Source of the DNA: Aphanomyces cochlioides
Taxonomy: Eukaryota; Oomycota; Saprolegniomycetes; Saprolegniales; Verrucalvaceae
Direction: 5' to 3'
Assembly: GCA_019828595.1 (NCBI GenBank)
Contig: JAHQRK010000002.1
Coordinates: 1,550,001-1,614,000, forward strand
DNA length: 64,000 bases
The notes under the pieces: generated by a model
The model's input: the letters and a program-made list of their open reading frames with translations, nothing else
Database searches by the model: none
What the model was told of the DNA's origin: nothing
Translations under genes and position numbers: made by a program
Shown here: positions 30,241-41,700 of the stretch, piece by piece
How the letters are laid out: every line of letters starts with the position of its first letter
Numbering within the stretch: position 1 is the stretch's first letter

Positions 30241-30670
30241 TTCGAAACAGTGAGTTCGATTGTCCGTTAGTCATGATATCACTCGTGGGGGTCTCAGTTC
30301 CTTTCAGTCCACCGTTTTGATGATTGTACTTTGATTGGTCGAAATACTTACATTTTTCAGAACTTCCATCGGTGTATCTTCAGCACAAACTTAAGCTTTG
30401 AAACCCCCTATTAAGTAAAATAATCTATTTGTTGCTTCACAAAAATTAAATATTCTATTTTTTGCATTGAGCGATCAAAATAATTTATTCTTTTACAATC
30501 AAAAATATATTTTCTGTGAAATACTGTAATTTTTCGGCAAGTCTGCCGGGGCATGCATCGCCATCAGGGGCCGAGCATTTCCTGACTGTGTGTCTGCGGG
30601 GCTCGTTTATTGCTACCGAGTCTGGAAGAAGCGAGAGTTTCGATATATATTAGAGCAAATTATCTAACGA

Positions 30671-31318
30671 CTACAAGCTGAATGAACCTTCCCCCAGCAA
30701 GGCTAAAGCGTCCCAGTCTTCGTCCGTGAAATGCCACGTCGTTTCCTTCAGTCCTTGTTGGTCAAATGGAATTGGCGTCAGGCGCTCGCTGTCTTCAGAG
30801 TTTCGTAGCAAGTCCACAAATGACTCGATCTCTGAGACCGATTCACTGGAAAAGGACATTTCAGGTAGTGATAGCATTAGAAGGGCCCGCGCTCGGATTG
30901 TCGGCGGTTCGTCAAAGCCTTTGGCGCGGTATGTCTTGCGCTTGATGAGTAGCATTCGCATTGGATCGTCCCGTACAAAATGCGGGGCACAGTAGACGCT
31001 ACTTGACTCACAACCATGATAATGCTGGCGTTTTCGGAACCCAAAGTAGTTGAGTTGGCGCTGGAAGCTCGCAAACTTGCTGTGGCGAAAGTAGGCGGGG
31101 AGAATACGCTTGACGAGAGCGTCACTGTCGTGGATGGCAAAGGCAAGACCGTCGTCGCACCAGCATATAATCGAAGGATCTTCGCGGTTGAGGATTTCGT
31201 ACAAACCAGCGAGAAAGGCTGGTGCGACGACTCGAAACATGGACGATGGAACGTTGCGCGGCGAAATAGACGCGTACATTGAGGAATGTGAAATAGAAAG
31301 TGAGGGTCCATGGCGCAT
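30671..31318 (-). CDS. Short HSF-type transcription factor (array copy 6, divergent)
   Basis: I choose the ATG at 31318 (MRHGPSLSIS, 215 residues). ATG 31279 is also possible, and the frame runs open to 31471 without conserved sequence. The HSF domain begins FRVVAPAFLAGLYEILNRED and continues ICWCDDGLAFAIHDSD, HSKFASFQRQLNYFGFRK and HFVRDDPMRMLLIKRKTYR. It lacks the TPPFL start and has CAPHFVRD in place of AQPLFLRD, making it the most diverged copy. The tail (about 179-215) keeps LTPIPFDQQ, W and DEDWDALALL but diverges at the end. It is the shortest copy. The transposon block lies immediately downstream (3' side). Confidence 0.9.
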   Translation of the reverse strand: MRHGPSLSISHSSMYASISPRNVPSSMFRVVAPAFLAGLYEILNREDPSIICWCDDGLAFAIHDSDALVKRILPAYFRHSKFASFQRQLNYFGFRKRQHYHGCESSSVYCAPHFVRDDPMRMLLIKRKTYRAKGFDEPPTIRARALLMLSLPEMSFSSESVSEIESFVDLLRNSEDSERLTPIPFDQQGLKETTWHFTDEDWDALALLGEGSFSL

Positions 31319-31920
31319 TTTGGTATCTAATGAAGGCAGAGAGAGCGAGATGGACGAGAAGACGTGAAAGTAGCGTACTCTCAGGGACGCAAGCGAATGA
31401 AAGTTGTGTGGACAACGACCAAGCATATATATTTGATTAAAACGTGCAACGCTTGAGCCAGTTTTGACCATCGTCTGCGCTCACAAGCGATAAACAAGAG
31501 CCAGAAGACGAGATGAAAGCGAAATCGATAGAGTTCAGACCAGACATACAGCCACAGCGCCATCCAACTCTATGAGGACACTGCAATGAGGCTCTCGAAT
31601 TATATACTCCAGATTTACCAGATAAACTTGTCCTGCTACTGCATTAGTGCTGAGATTCCCCCCCACGCGCTACTCGTCATCACTGTCCAGACTGCTTTGC
31701 ATTTCATGTGGACGACACTCAAGCTCTGGGCCTACGAGTTTGTTCCCCCGCACGCCATCGTAATCCACGTCGAAATGAAATTGGAGCTTGGATTGCCAAG
31801 GTGGTCACTAGAAGGGGCCTATCTAATGCGTAGAAGAAAGTATGATGGAAGTTGTGGACCGCTGGCATTATGCAATACTACATCATGGTCGATACACGTA
31901 GTAGTATGCTTCGCTCTGGC
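31319..31920. other. Intergenic upstream of HSF copy 6
   Basis: About 600 bp. The minus strand at about 31336-31350 reads CTTCATTAGATACC, a weak initiator-like element for HSF copy 6. A plus-strand frame at 31586-32104 has no recognisable motif. I see nothing else I can support. Confidence 0.4.
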
Positions 31921-32497
31921 TCAGATATCAAGAAAAGCTTTCCATCGAGTACAATCTGTACTGTACAAAGCAGGAGAAAGTGTCGAACTCTCTTGGAACA
32001 ATCTGGATCCAACAATTCTCAAAGCGTGGAGAGAGATCGGACAGACGAAAAAGCCTTGCTTTCCATCTTTCGTTCTCGCGTGGTTGCCGGATCGTTCTGT
32101 GTAAACTTTGGAAGGAAATTCATGGAGATAAACATTGGTGACAGAAAATCCATTGCATTGTGAGACAAAGTCGTCTTGCTTATATGCAAATGACATGTAC
32201 TTTGGCCCATCTGCGTTGTAGTACGCATTGCCACAACGCTAGACCCCATGGACAAAGTGTAACCTGGCTTGTACATCTTGGTACTCACGTGCAATCCATG
32301 CATGGTATGTATGCACTCATGAATCAGTGACGAGACAGTTTCAAAGGTTGGACCCGTCTCGTACTCGAGAAAGTATTTAGAGCTGGCTTTAGCTTGGTTC
32401 AAGGATGTGTAAATTGATGAGTGCTCTCGACATGGCAGCACCAAATTTTGGTCTAGTCGGGGGCTGCAGAGCTAAGAATTTTCTTGAGTAGAGGCAT
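31921..32497 (-). pseudogene. HExxH metallopeptidase-like gene fragment (M35/aspzincin-like?)
   Basis: Two exons read well on the minus strand. The first (to 32289) has LVLPCREHSSIYTSLNQ and ETVSSLIHECIHTMHGLH, whose HECIH matches the zinc-binding HExxH motif. A 50-nt intron (32239-32288, GTGAGT to TCTAG) joins it in phase to RCGNAYYNADGPKYMSFAYK. The NAD.Y pattern recalls deuterolysin/aspzincin (M35) enzymes. The exon stays open to 31921. Upstream sequence (to about 32640) looks protein-like but is broken by TAG codons, and a full M35 N-terminus would run into the 3' end of the neighbouring HECT gene. I therefore regard it as a 5'-truncated relic. Family assignment is tentative. Confidence 0.35.
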
Positions 32498-32778
32498 TGC
32501 AATCTTGCACTTGTCCATGGTAAACGACCCAACATTAAACTAGCCTTTGAAAAGACCTGGCGACTTATCGACACAGATAGCACAGAGCTCTCCAGACGCA
32601 AATTCAAAGTCTCTGGGGAAATTTCGGACTCCTTGATGCTTGATGTTGTAGCCGGTAGCTATGCTCGTTGAAGCTTTGGCTCAAGCATCTACATGTCATT
32701 CTTCGCAGTCACGTTTGAGAATATACAGCGATGTCAGCGCAAGTCATCATGAAAATCTACTGTATATAAAAAGATCTA

Positions 32779-35700
32779 CTATGTTTCACCAGCAGCACGT
32801 GTCCAGTTGAGACCTTGGCCTGCCCGTTGTGCGACGGTTGTGTTGTCGGCATCGATGGACGAGCAATGGGTAATTGCATACAGCAATTTTTCCTTCATCA
32901 CGGCTTTGCTCGAGTATGCTGGCATGTCGATTGAAAAGAAACCTACGAGACCAGTCAAGAAATGCCAACCGTGAGAGTCATACATGTATGGGCAAGTGGC
33001 AAGTACGTGTCGGCTTTCCCCACGGCCTTGGGCATACCGGAGATCTTGAAATCCTGGGTGAAATCTGCTGCGTGGGTTGGAAGCCGCGATCGCCCCCATA
33101 CAAAGCGCAGAAATGCACTCTTTTGAACATCTGTGAATTCACGCAAGACATCCCAAAAGAATCCAATGTGTGGATCTGTTGCAGAACAACCATCGCCGTA
33201 CGTTGTTCGCCGTTTGAGCAGCTCAATATCGACTGTCGCTTTGCCACATGTGAGGATTGCGAGGTCTCTCCACGTCAACAAAGCCAAAGTTGGCAACGGC
33301 ACAATAGTTGCAAGACCACGAGCGATGTCTTGACAGACTGGTTTAAATTCAGTGAGACGGTAGGCTTCGACCGCTTTGGCATATTCTTCCTACAGGTGTG
33401 TGTTAGACAGCTGAGCTTGGAAGAGAAGTCAAACCTTGTCATCCCACGTAACGCGGACTTGCTTGCCACCTGGCACAAGCTCCACTTCATGTTTGTCGCT
33501 TGAAAGGGCTGTAAACGATGCATCAATGAGATCGTCAAACATGTTGCAAGTGATTCCATGTTTTGTGATATTGTTTATCGTATCAACGACCTACAATGGC
33601 GCCTGGTTACATTTGGAATCAAAGGCAAGGAATTACCTGGAAGCAACCTTGATGGATTGATTCAATGTCAGTGCGCCAGACGGGTTGGTCCACAAGGTAT
33701 TTCCAAACGGCGGGAGGTAAATTGAGGTCAAGTGGAGTTTTGGATCGGATCGCAATGCCCATGAGCTTGCCAAGGAACTCCGCCATTTGAATAAGCTTTG
33801 GGTCGTTCCGAAGGTGAATATTCGGGACAAAACATTCACGGAATTCGCCAACATTGTTCACTTCGTTCGGGCATGGCTGCAAGAGAGGTAAAAACGACGA
33901 CGTCTGGAGCTCTGTGCTCATTTGTGCGAGACATTCTCGGTAGAGCCCTCCAAAATCGTCTCCAAATTCACCCACAAATTGACACTTGAACGCCCTGTCG
34001 TGGCCACGTAGGAGAGAGCCCTGAAGGGGATGCAATTGTGCAAAGCATTGAGAATACACTGAGTCTACGACGCTGGTCTTCTCTGTGGCTTCACTCGCTT
34101 TATGTCGATCAACTTCGATCTCTGGTCGAGCTGCAGCAGGAGTTTGCTGCTCTTTTAGGATACCAAACCACCAATTGAGCTTCACAGTTTGGAAGACACA
34201 CCCTCGAAGAGCGCGAAGGGATTTCGTCAAGCGGGAGGCAGATTCCCGAGCTGAATAATCAATCAGAGAGAGAACATGCTGGAGTCGAGCATTAAAGTTG
34301 CGCAATATGAGGAATCGAGACTGAAGAGCGGTTAGAGGCAAGCCATTCAAACAAGGATAGAGGCTGAAGTCATCGTCAGTTGGTCGAAACTCCTCAGGTC
34401 GAAGACGAAGAGGGTCGCAAGGAACGTTTGCCTCGGCCTTGGCCTCGCAGAATGCATTCACGATCGATACGATGGCTTCGTCATGTTCAAGATCAAACAC
34501 AGCCTGAGCTTTATGCAGCGTTTTGAGTTCTTCGGCATACTTGAGAGCAAGGAGTTGTCGTCCCACGACGGAAAACTCGGGCACAACTGTGAATGCAACA
34601 CCCCATTTTTCATTCGTAGTCGGTGTTGAAAGGTCGACTGTCGTCAGTGTATCCGGTAGAGAAGGAGCGACGGTTGGGGGCGGCGGCGGTACTACCTCTT
34701 CAATGTTTGTGTCCAATGGGGTCATAACCGAGACGTCTTCGCGGGCAACGAGGGATCTGCTGTAAGCTTCAGCTTCTTCTCGCACCAGGGCTTCCATAGC
34801 ATGCATATTGCCGAGAATAAAGTCCGCTGCTTGCTCTGCATCATCGTCGCAATGCTTGAGTGCGTAGACGCACCAGTCCATCGGAAAACCCATCTGACTC
34901 AGCACCGTTGCGAGTTCCACGCGGTAGTTGGGCACAGCTTCAGTAGCAAGGTCAATGTCATCGTCGTCGCTAGCATAGATAGCATCGTCCATAATCATGT
35001 CGCCCGAGAGTGAAGTAGATGACGCGGCTGCTGTCAGTGTTGTATCGACTCCACTATCTTCTAATCGGTGACCTCCGATCAATTCGACCACGTCGCGTTG
35101 ATTGTACAGAGCAAAGCCAGGGTAGAATGTGCCTTCAAGCTTAGGGCCCGTTCCTCCAGGTCCAAAAGCAACACCAAGGTCCTTGCCATTGAGGGCATAG
35201 CTGAGAGTACCTCGCTTCAGGTCTAATGTAAGTCGAATGATATCGCCAGTCTTGAACTTTTCGCCGTAGGTTCCTCGCTGTTTGGAACCATTGTGCCACA
35301 GCGCGCGGTTCCCAATCCAGCCCCAACCTCGGTTGTCTTTACCAAGATACGAATCGAACCGAACGTCTTTTCGAGCAATGCCCAAGAAAATATTGGAGCT
35401 TGCAGTCACGAGGGCGATCTTGACCTCCCACGTGTGTACACCAGAATCAAAGCGAGCTACCCCAATCGCGGTCTGCCATCCCTTGTCTCGTGTCAAACTC
35501 AATCTCGTGTCGCGGTTGTCCAGTTTGATGTATGGGCCTTTGCGAACGCGATCAATGCGGCTTTGAAAGTTGGATTGTACTGGGAAACGCCATGTAAATT
35601 CGTTTCCATCGACTGTAATTTCTTGACCACCACAGGAACCTGTAAACGTGCGCACTTCCGATTCAGCGCTTTCATCGGCAGAGCCTTGTACAATCTGGAG

Positions 35701-38700
35701 ACAATGGGACCCCGCTGTTTCGCACGCAGGGTCAAGCTTGATTCGCATTGATGTCGCCAATGCAATGTGAATTGTTTGTTCTTGTAAATCCAGATCATAC
35801 GGATGGGTTGAAGCAAAGCTTTGACAGACGTCAGTTGAAATCGCAGATAAAAAGTTGTCGGCGCTCAGCAAGAACTCATCTGGAAGCGGCGCTCGGTCCA
35901 CAAGTGAGTCCATGATGCCGTACACTTGACGAAGATGGTCAAACCACTCAAATCCATGCATAGGTGAGTCCCAGTCTGTTGTATCAAGCTGAAAGAGCAG
36001 CTTATTTTGCTCAAGTGGATGAGCTAGCGACAGAACGAGTGTTGCCTCGGTGTCGACAGAGACTGTTGGATGCAGTTGCGTGTCTCCGAGGATTGAAGAA
36101 AAGGCCGTGCCGAGCCATCGTCCATTCTTTGTGAAGAAAATCTCGTGGCTGTCCAAACGCAAACCGCAACCAAATACATCCCCTCTTGCAACGGCATGAC
36201 TCGTCTCGGGCCAAGACCAAACGTCCACTAGTGGATCCCCGCATTGAATTTTACCAGTTGCAGGAGTGAAAGCGTACGATTTACTAGCGACGCCTACGCA
36301 AACACCGTCCAAAGCAAAGTCGTTTGTGGCAAAACCGAACGAAAATCCAGGAGTTCGTGTCCCAACCTTGACTTCCTCTACGTGGACTTCATAGTAAACG
36401 ATCGTCGCGATTGAGTTGCTCGAGCCAACCATCGAGATACGCAACGGGGCAGCATTATCCAACCGGCTGGATAATAACAAAGGAGATGCAGCGTCAACAT
36501 CAGCTTTTGAATCTTCGTCACCAGAGACAGAAGTTGACGGGAAAGCAAAGGAAAACTGATGATGCGGAAATGTCTTGACGGAGACTTTTTGCCCGTGAAC
36601 AGGCGTGAGGGCTGTTTGTTTGGGCACGTCAAATGTGTAAGGCAGTGTTGAAGCAATATCATAAACTGGCAATTTGGAAAAGATAGCCTGTTTGGCAGCA
36701 CGGTGGCGACTGTCCACAACAATAAGCAGCTCAACCAGCGCTTGAAGGAGAGCACTGAGCATGAGACTGCCTTCTTGATCTTGATAGAGGAACATGACCT
36801 TTGATCGAACGTATAACACCCCTTCTTTGTCGTTCCATGGACATCCATTGCGTATAAGGGTAGTCAGAGTCCTCACCAGCTCAACCGTGACGGGGCTACC
36901 GTGGCGCTCACCCACTGCATGCTTGATGAGCATAAACAATGCAGACGAGAGTTCTGGCACGAGCATTTGCATATGTTGTTGAGATCCAAGGCACGAATGG
37001 GCGTATAATAAAGCATCAACGAGTCGCAGTACCGTAGCAGTCGTGACAGGAGCACAGAGAATGCGATCGTCATCAGATAGCTGCAAGACATGAACGCGAT
37101 CTGGCGGTGCGTTGAGGTGGATAGCAGAAGGTACAACATGCTGGGCGTAGTCTGTTGAAACAGTCCAGAGCGAAGTGTTTGGGGTATACCAGATACAACT
37201 GGCTGACTCGGTTGGCTGAACAAGGTCCGCGCGCACACAGCGGTAGCTATCGAGTGGAGGAGCCTCGAACGGCGCATCTTTGGTGCCAGCGACACAGCCC
37301 AATGCAACATAGCCGGGAGGAGCAATAGGCCACCACACACTGCGTATTTGTTTCCGCTCCAATTCAAGATCAAGCTCGGAGTTCTTGGGGAGGCCCTTGC
37401 CGCTGACATCGACACAATCAAAACGGATAGGTGGTGCTACACATCCATCTTGGTTGTCTCGAACCATTAAAATGGGCGATGAAGGTGCATCGCTACCACA
37501 CTTGGCCACATCGCTGAGTGCAAACCACTTGTCAGGCGCGACTAATGTTGACTGGAATGCGGAAGGAAGGACAGGCCGCCATAGCGTGACACTTGTGTCG
37601 AAACTTGCGCGGTCCTTCTCTGAGTGCTTCTTGCGCCACTTGTGTCGATACTGGAGCAATGGATCTGGGGAAGGAACTCCCCAAATACGTTCATACGACG
37701 CTACAACAGCTACTTCCAAGCCACTCGACAAAAGGAAGGGGCCTTTGGGGTACTCGGATGCATTCGATTTATCACCAGAATCAACCGTTGAACCTTTAGT
37801 CGAGAGCATTCTCGACATTACATGCATCATCGTGTCAAGGACCAAATCCTCGCAGATCGTACACGTTGACTCGGCGACGCCAGCACCCAAAAGTGTTTGC
37901 AACACATGATGCGCGGTGGGATGATTGCGTTGATCGTCAGATAGTTGATCCGACTGGTCAATGCTGTTAGCGAGCGTCGAAATGTTTTGAAAGATGCGCA
38001 TATTGAGCTCCAGAGTTCGGGCAGTTGATGCTTGGATCACATCTTGAGAAATCCGAGCGAGGATTTGCTGAATACGGCCAGGTGTATGTGCTGCGACTGC
38101 TGACGTCTCCACGTTCGATGACACTTCTGGAAAGAGGATGAGTTGTCGGAGCGTTGACCGATCTCCAAAACTGCACAGAGGACTGCTTTCTGCTGCCTTA
38201 TTTTGATGCTATGAACAGGTTAGACAGGAATACATGCAGAATGAGTACGGGTTGGAGAAGTCGAATGACTTGAAGTAACAGCTTTCGAGCATGTGCGGCG
38301 CAGAGCAGTTGGCTCAAAATATCTTCTTCCACGTCGGCATCTCGCCAGCCAAGAGTTTTAATTCTCTCGTCTACATTTGCAGTGCAAATACTCCACGGCA
38401 GTAAGGCAGTCGCTGCGCTTCCTGAAGCTTCATCTTTCTTCTTAATGCTACGTGTAGGACTCGCCGTAGGTCGAAGACTTCGACGAGGTGATGCGTTGAC
38501 GGATGTTTCCTGGAGGGAGTAGCTTGGATTCTCGTCAGGAATATCGCTCGATGAGCCACTGAGCTGGTCAACAGCTTGCGAGACAAACTTGTCAAACTGC
38601 TGCGAGACAAGGTTATCGTGTTGATCATTCTCGTCATCAATTGTCGGTGTGGTGTCCTCCTGTTGTGGTGTAAACAAGAGTGAGCGCAAAGCGAGGCCAA

Positions 38701-41700
38701 TGTTGTCTCCGGATGCTTTGAGAGCACGCGAGCAAACAGAGACGCTTCGACCTAAAATTCGAGACAAACTGCGGGCGGCCAAATGATGTTGAGGACTGAG
38801 TCCCTTGCTCTAAAAGAGAAATAAACAGAGAGATCAAACTTCAGTCCCACCTGAGCTTTGCCGATGGTTTCTTGAACATATTTTAGTGCTCGAACGACGT
38901 CCCCTTGGTGTAGTTGGAGTGCCTTTTCACACAAATCTAGCTCAACACTGTGCCCACCCAAGTCTCGGACACGTTTGCATAGGTCTTTGGCAACGTCACT
39001 CACGCTACCCTTAGCGTCTACTGCGAGTTTCTACAAAGGAGGTTAACGAATAGCCACTTATGAAGCGTACCGTTGCCTTTTTAGTTAAGGTGACTTCGCC
39101 TGAAGCGTTCATAACTCGCGTTCGACTCAAATTACCATCTCCTTCACTGCGGAGGAGACTTTCACGTCCAAGAGCGATGCGAAGAGCTTCGCTAACTGCC
39201 ATTTCGCCATGCGGTTGAGATCCTCCACTGCTCTCTCGTTGTTGGAAAGATGCTGGAGAGAGAACGCCCGAGGGATATGCTGCTGCAGGTGAGTTGACTG
39301 CCGGTGTACGAGGGGAGTGGACAGAAATTGCAATGGGTGGTGGGTTGCTAGCGTGGTGACTCAATCGAGGAGAGTCCACAGCAGGGTTTGGCGAAATAAG
39401 AGCTCGTGGAACTTCAGATTCTCCGATTGTCGTTACAAGGCGAAGACCCTGCGGCCCGAGTCGTGCTCGAAAGCTGCTTGGAACTATACCACGATTTTGC
39501 ACTTCAGCTGGGCTACGAGGCTCGTTTGTTTCCATTTGTTGCGACTCTTGGCCGATAGTTGTTGCTGCAGTGAGAGATGGCGACAAGGATGGTGGCCCAT
39601 TGGAGCTACTTGAAGTGACATGGAACTCATAAGTAACCATGCCGCCACGTGAAAGAATGAGCGATATCCGCGAACCATGGCTAACACGAATGCTCGCGCC
39701 ATGGACACGAACACCATTGACGATAGTTCCGTTCTTCGAGAAATCTTGCAGTTCGAAGTATTCCTCATGGTTGTGCATGTTTGCACTATGGCCATCGTGG
39801 CGCACACGTCGAAGATGAAAATGTCGCCCCGACACACTTCGATCGTTGATCACGATATCACATGAATCAGTGGCGCGGCCGACTCGAACGACTGGGGACC
39901 GAAGGTGAAATGTTGAATGAAACGAATGATCTTGTTGGGCCGCTTCAGCCCCAAGAACTGGCACAAGCATTCCCCAAACACCTAGAGGAACTGCACCAGT
40001 CTCGTTGGAAGTCTTGTTCTGCATCGCTACTGTCGGTTTGTTGGCGAGAACACTCGACATTCGCTTCTTAGGGCTTTGAATGGCATCGGCTCCCCATGAG
40101 AGGGCATTTTCACTTCCAAGACGCTGGACAACTTCGTCGCGGACGTGGCTTTCTACAGAGTCTAGAGCTGAATCAATCACGTGCTCGGCCGCAAGAACGG
40201 CTTGGTGCTCTTTGATTGCAAACCATTTGGCATGAAGGTATGCCACATCAAGTGTCGACTCGTCGACAGCAGTAGCCTTTTGCATAGCTAGTGCCGAGCT
40301 CTCAGTCGCAAGAAGGGATGCAATATTCGACACAATCGATACATCCAAATTATTGCTCGTTGAGGTGTCAAGCGCGGGCAGTTGCTTGAGAACAGTTGAG
40401 AGCGCCTTTGTAGCTCGCCACTGCACCTGGCTCTTGTACGACTTGATCATACTACCAATTATGGCATGGACATTAGGATTCAAAGACGCCGGAGTTGTTG
40501 CAAATGACGGAACAATAAGTTTGGAGAGAGCTTGGAGTGCGTCGCTAAAATGGTCATCGAACATTTGAGGCATTGCGGGGATGCGTTCGACAGCTTGAAC
40601 AAGTTTCAGCGGCACAAGTAATGGGCTGTCAACAGTATCGTCGAAGAGATTGATACAACCGTCAATAGAGGCAGCTCTAGCGTTCTTCTTTAAGCCAACC
40701 AAGACCCCTCCTTTAAAGCGTCCTCGCATTTCGAAGTCTTCGAAGAGAATATGCCCTCCCTCGCGAAGAAGCTCTGTGTGACCACCTAACACACCGATCG
40801 AGGCCATCAGTAGCGTTGCTTGGTCCAAGGCATCCTTTGCCTTTTTACGCAAAGACGCAGCTTTCTTGTCGAAGGATAATGATTCCGAGATGACATCGAT
40901 GCGTTTGTCACTTGGCACTGCAGATTCAAGCGACGTTTCGTCCAACTCTGGAGATGGAGCAGCAGTGTTTTCGGGCTGGCGCATCACAACCACGTCATCT
41001 TGAACCACTTCATCCATCGGGAGTTTGTCAGCAGGAGCATTCGCAAAGTGCTCATAAAACTTTGTGATTGTAGTGAGAAGATCGTCAACAGCGTCCGTCT
41101 TCTCAAGTGCTCTTGTGATAGTAGCTCCGACCGCTTTCTTCCAAATGGGAAAGAGTGTCAGATATCGGACAAGAGCAACTGCTTCGCTGGCTTTAGCATG
41201 GTTGATATGGTGTTTGTCGACGAGGCGAGTAAGCTCAGTTGATAATGGAGCATCCACAGCAATACCCTTGGTACAATTGAAGTAGTTGCATAATGAAGTT
41301 GTGGCAGTCTCAATACCCATTTCATGCTTGCAAAGAGGTGGTCGAAGCACAAGCGGATAGCCCACAACAAGGAACAAGAAGTTCATGATGTCTGCTGGCG
41401 CTGACGATGCAGCTATGGCTCTATACACTTTGTTGACCCCAGACACAGACTGCAGGGGAAGTGTCAACATGCCCAGTCGCATCGATATAATTGACGATGA
41501 AAGTGTCGACGAGACCATGCCTCGGATAACTTCCTGCAAAACAACAGGACTCGACGCCAACACAGAGCAAACGTCGGTGTGGACAGAACCGCACGTCAGG
41601 AGCACCCAGAGCACTTGGTTGCTGAAGAGCTGCGCGAGGACTCCAATTGTGTCCGACTTGATTTTGTCAGATGCGCAGTATTTGATCAAACCCACGGAGG

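Larger units (their letters stand above)
27771..30408. mobile_element. Harbinger-like transposon C, apparently intact, nested in the hAT
   Basis: It has 13-bp perfect inverted termini GGGGGTTTCAAAG (27771-27783) and CTTTGAAACCCCC (30396-30408), flanked by TTA on the left and TAT on the right (TA shared, exact duplication ambiguous). At 2638 bp it carries two undamaged genes in convergent orientation: a Myb/SANT-like ORF1 on the plus strand and a full-length DDE transposase on the minus strand. It is the best candidate for a live transposon in the window. Confidence 0.82.
23726..30545. mobile_element. hAT transposon carrying two nested Harbinger elements
   Basis: Termini CAGACTTGCCGAAAA (23726-23740) and the inverted copy TTTTCGGCAAGTCTG (30531-30545) are flanked by GCGGGGCA and CCGGGGCA, an 8-bp target duplication with one mismatch. 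Terminus style and duplication length are those of hAT elements, and a hAT transposase lies inside (25981-27576, minus). Two foreign insertions, Harbinger B (23754-25856) and Harbinger C (27771-30408), account for most of the 6.8 kb. Removing them leaves a hAT of about 2.1 kb, a normal size. The element inserted just downstream of HSF copy 6. Confidence 0.82.
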
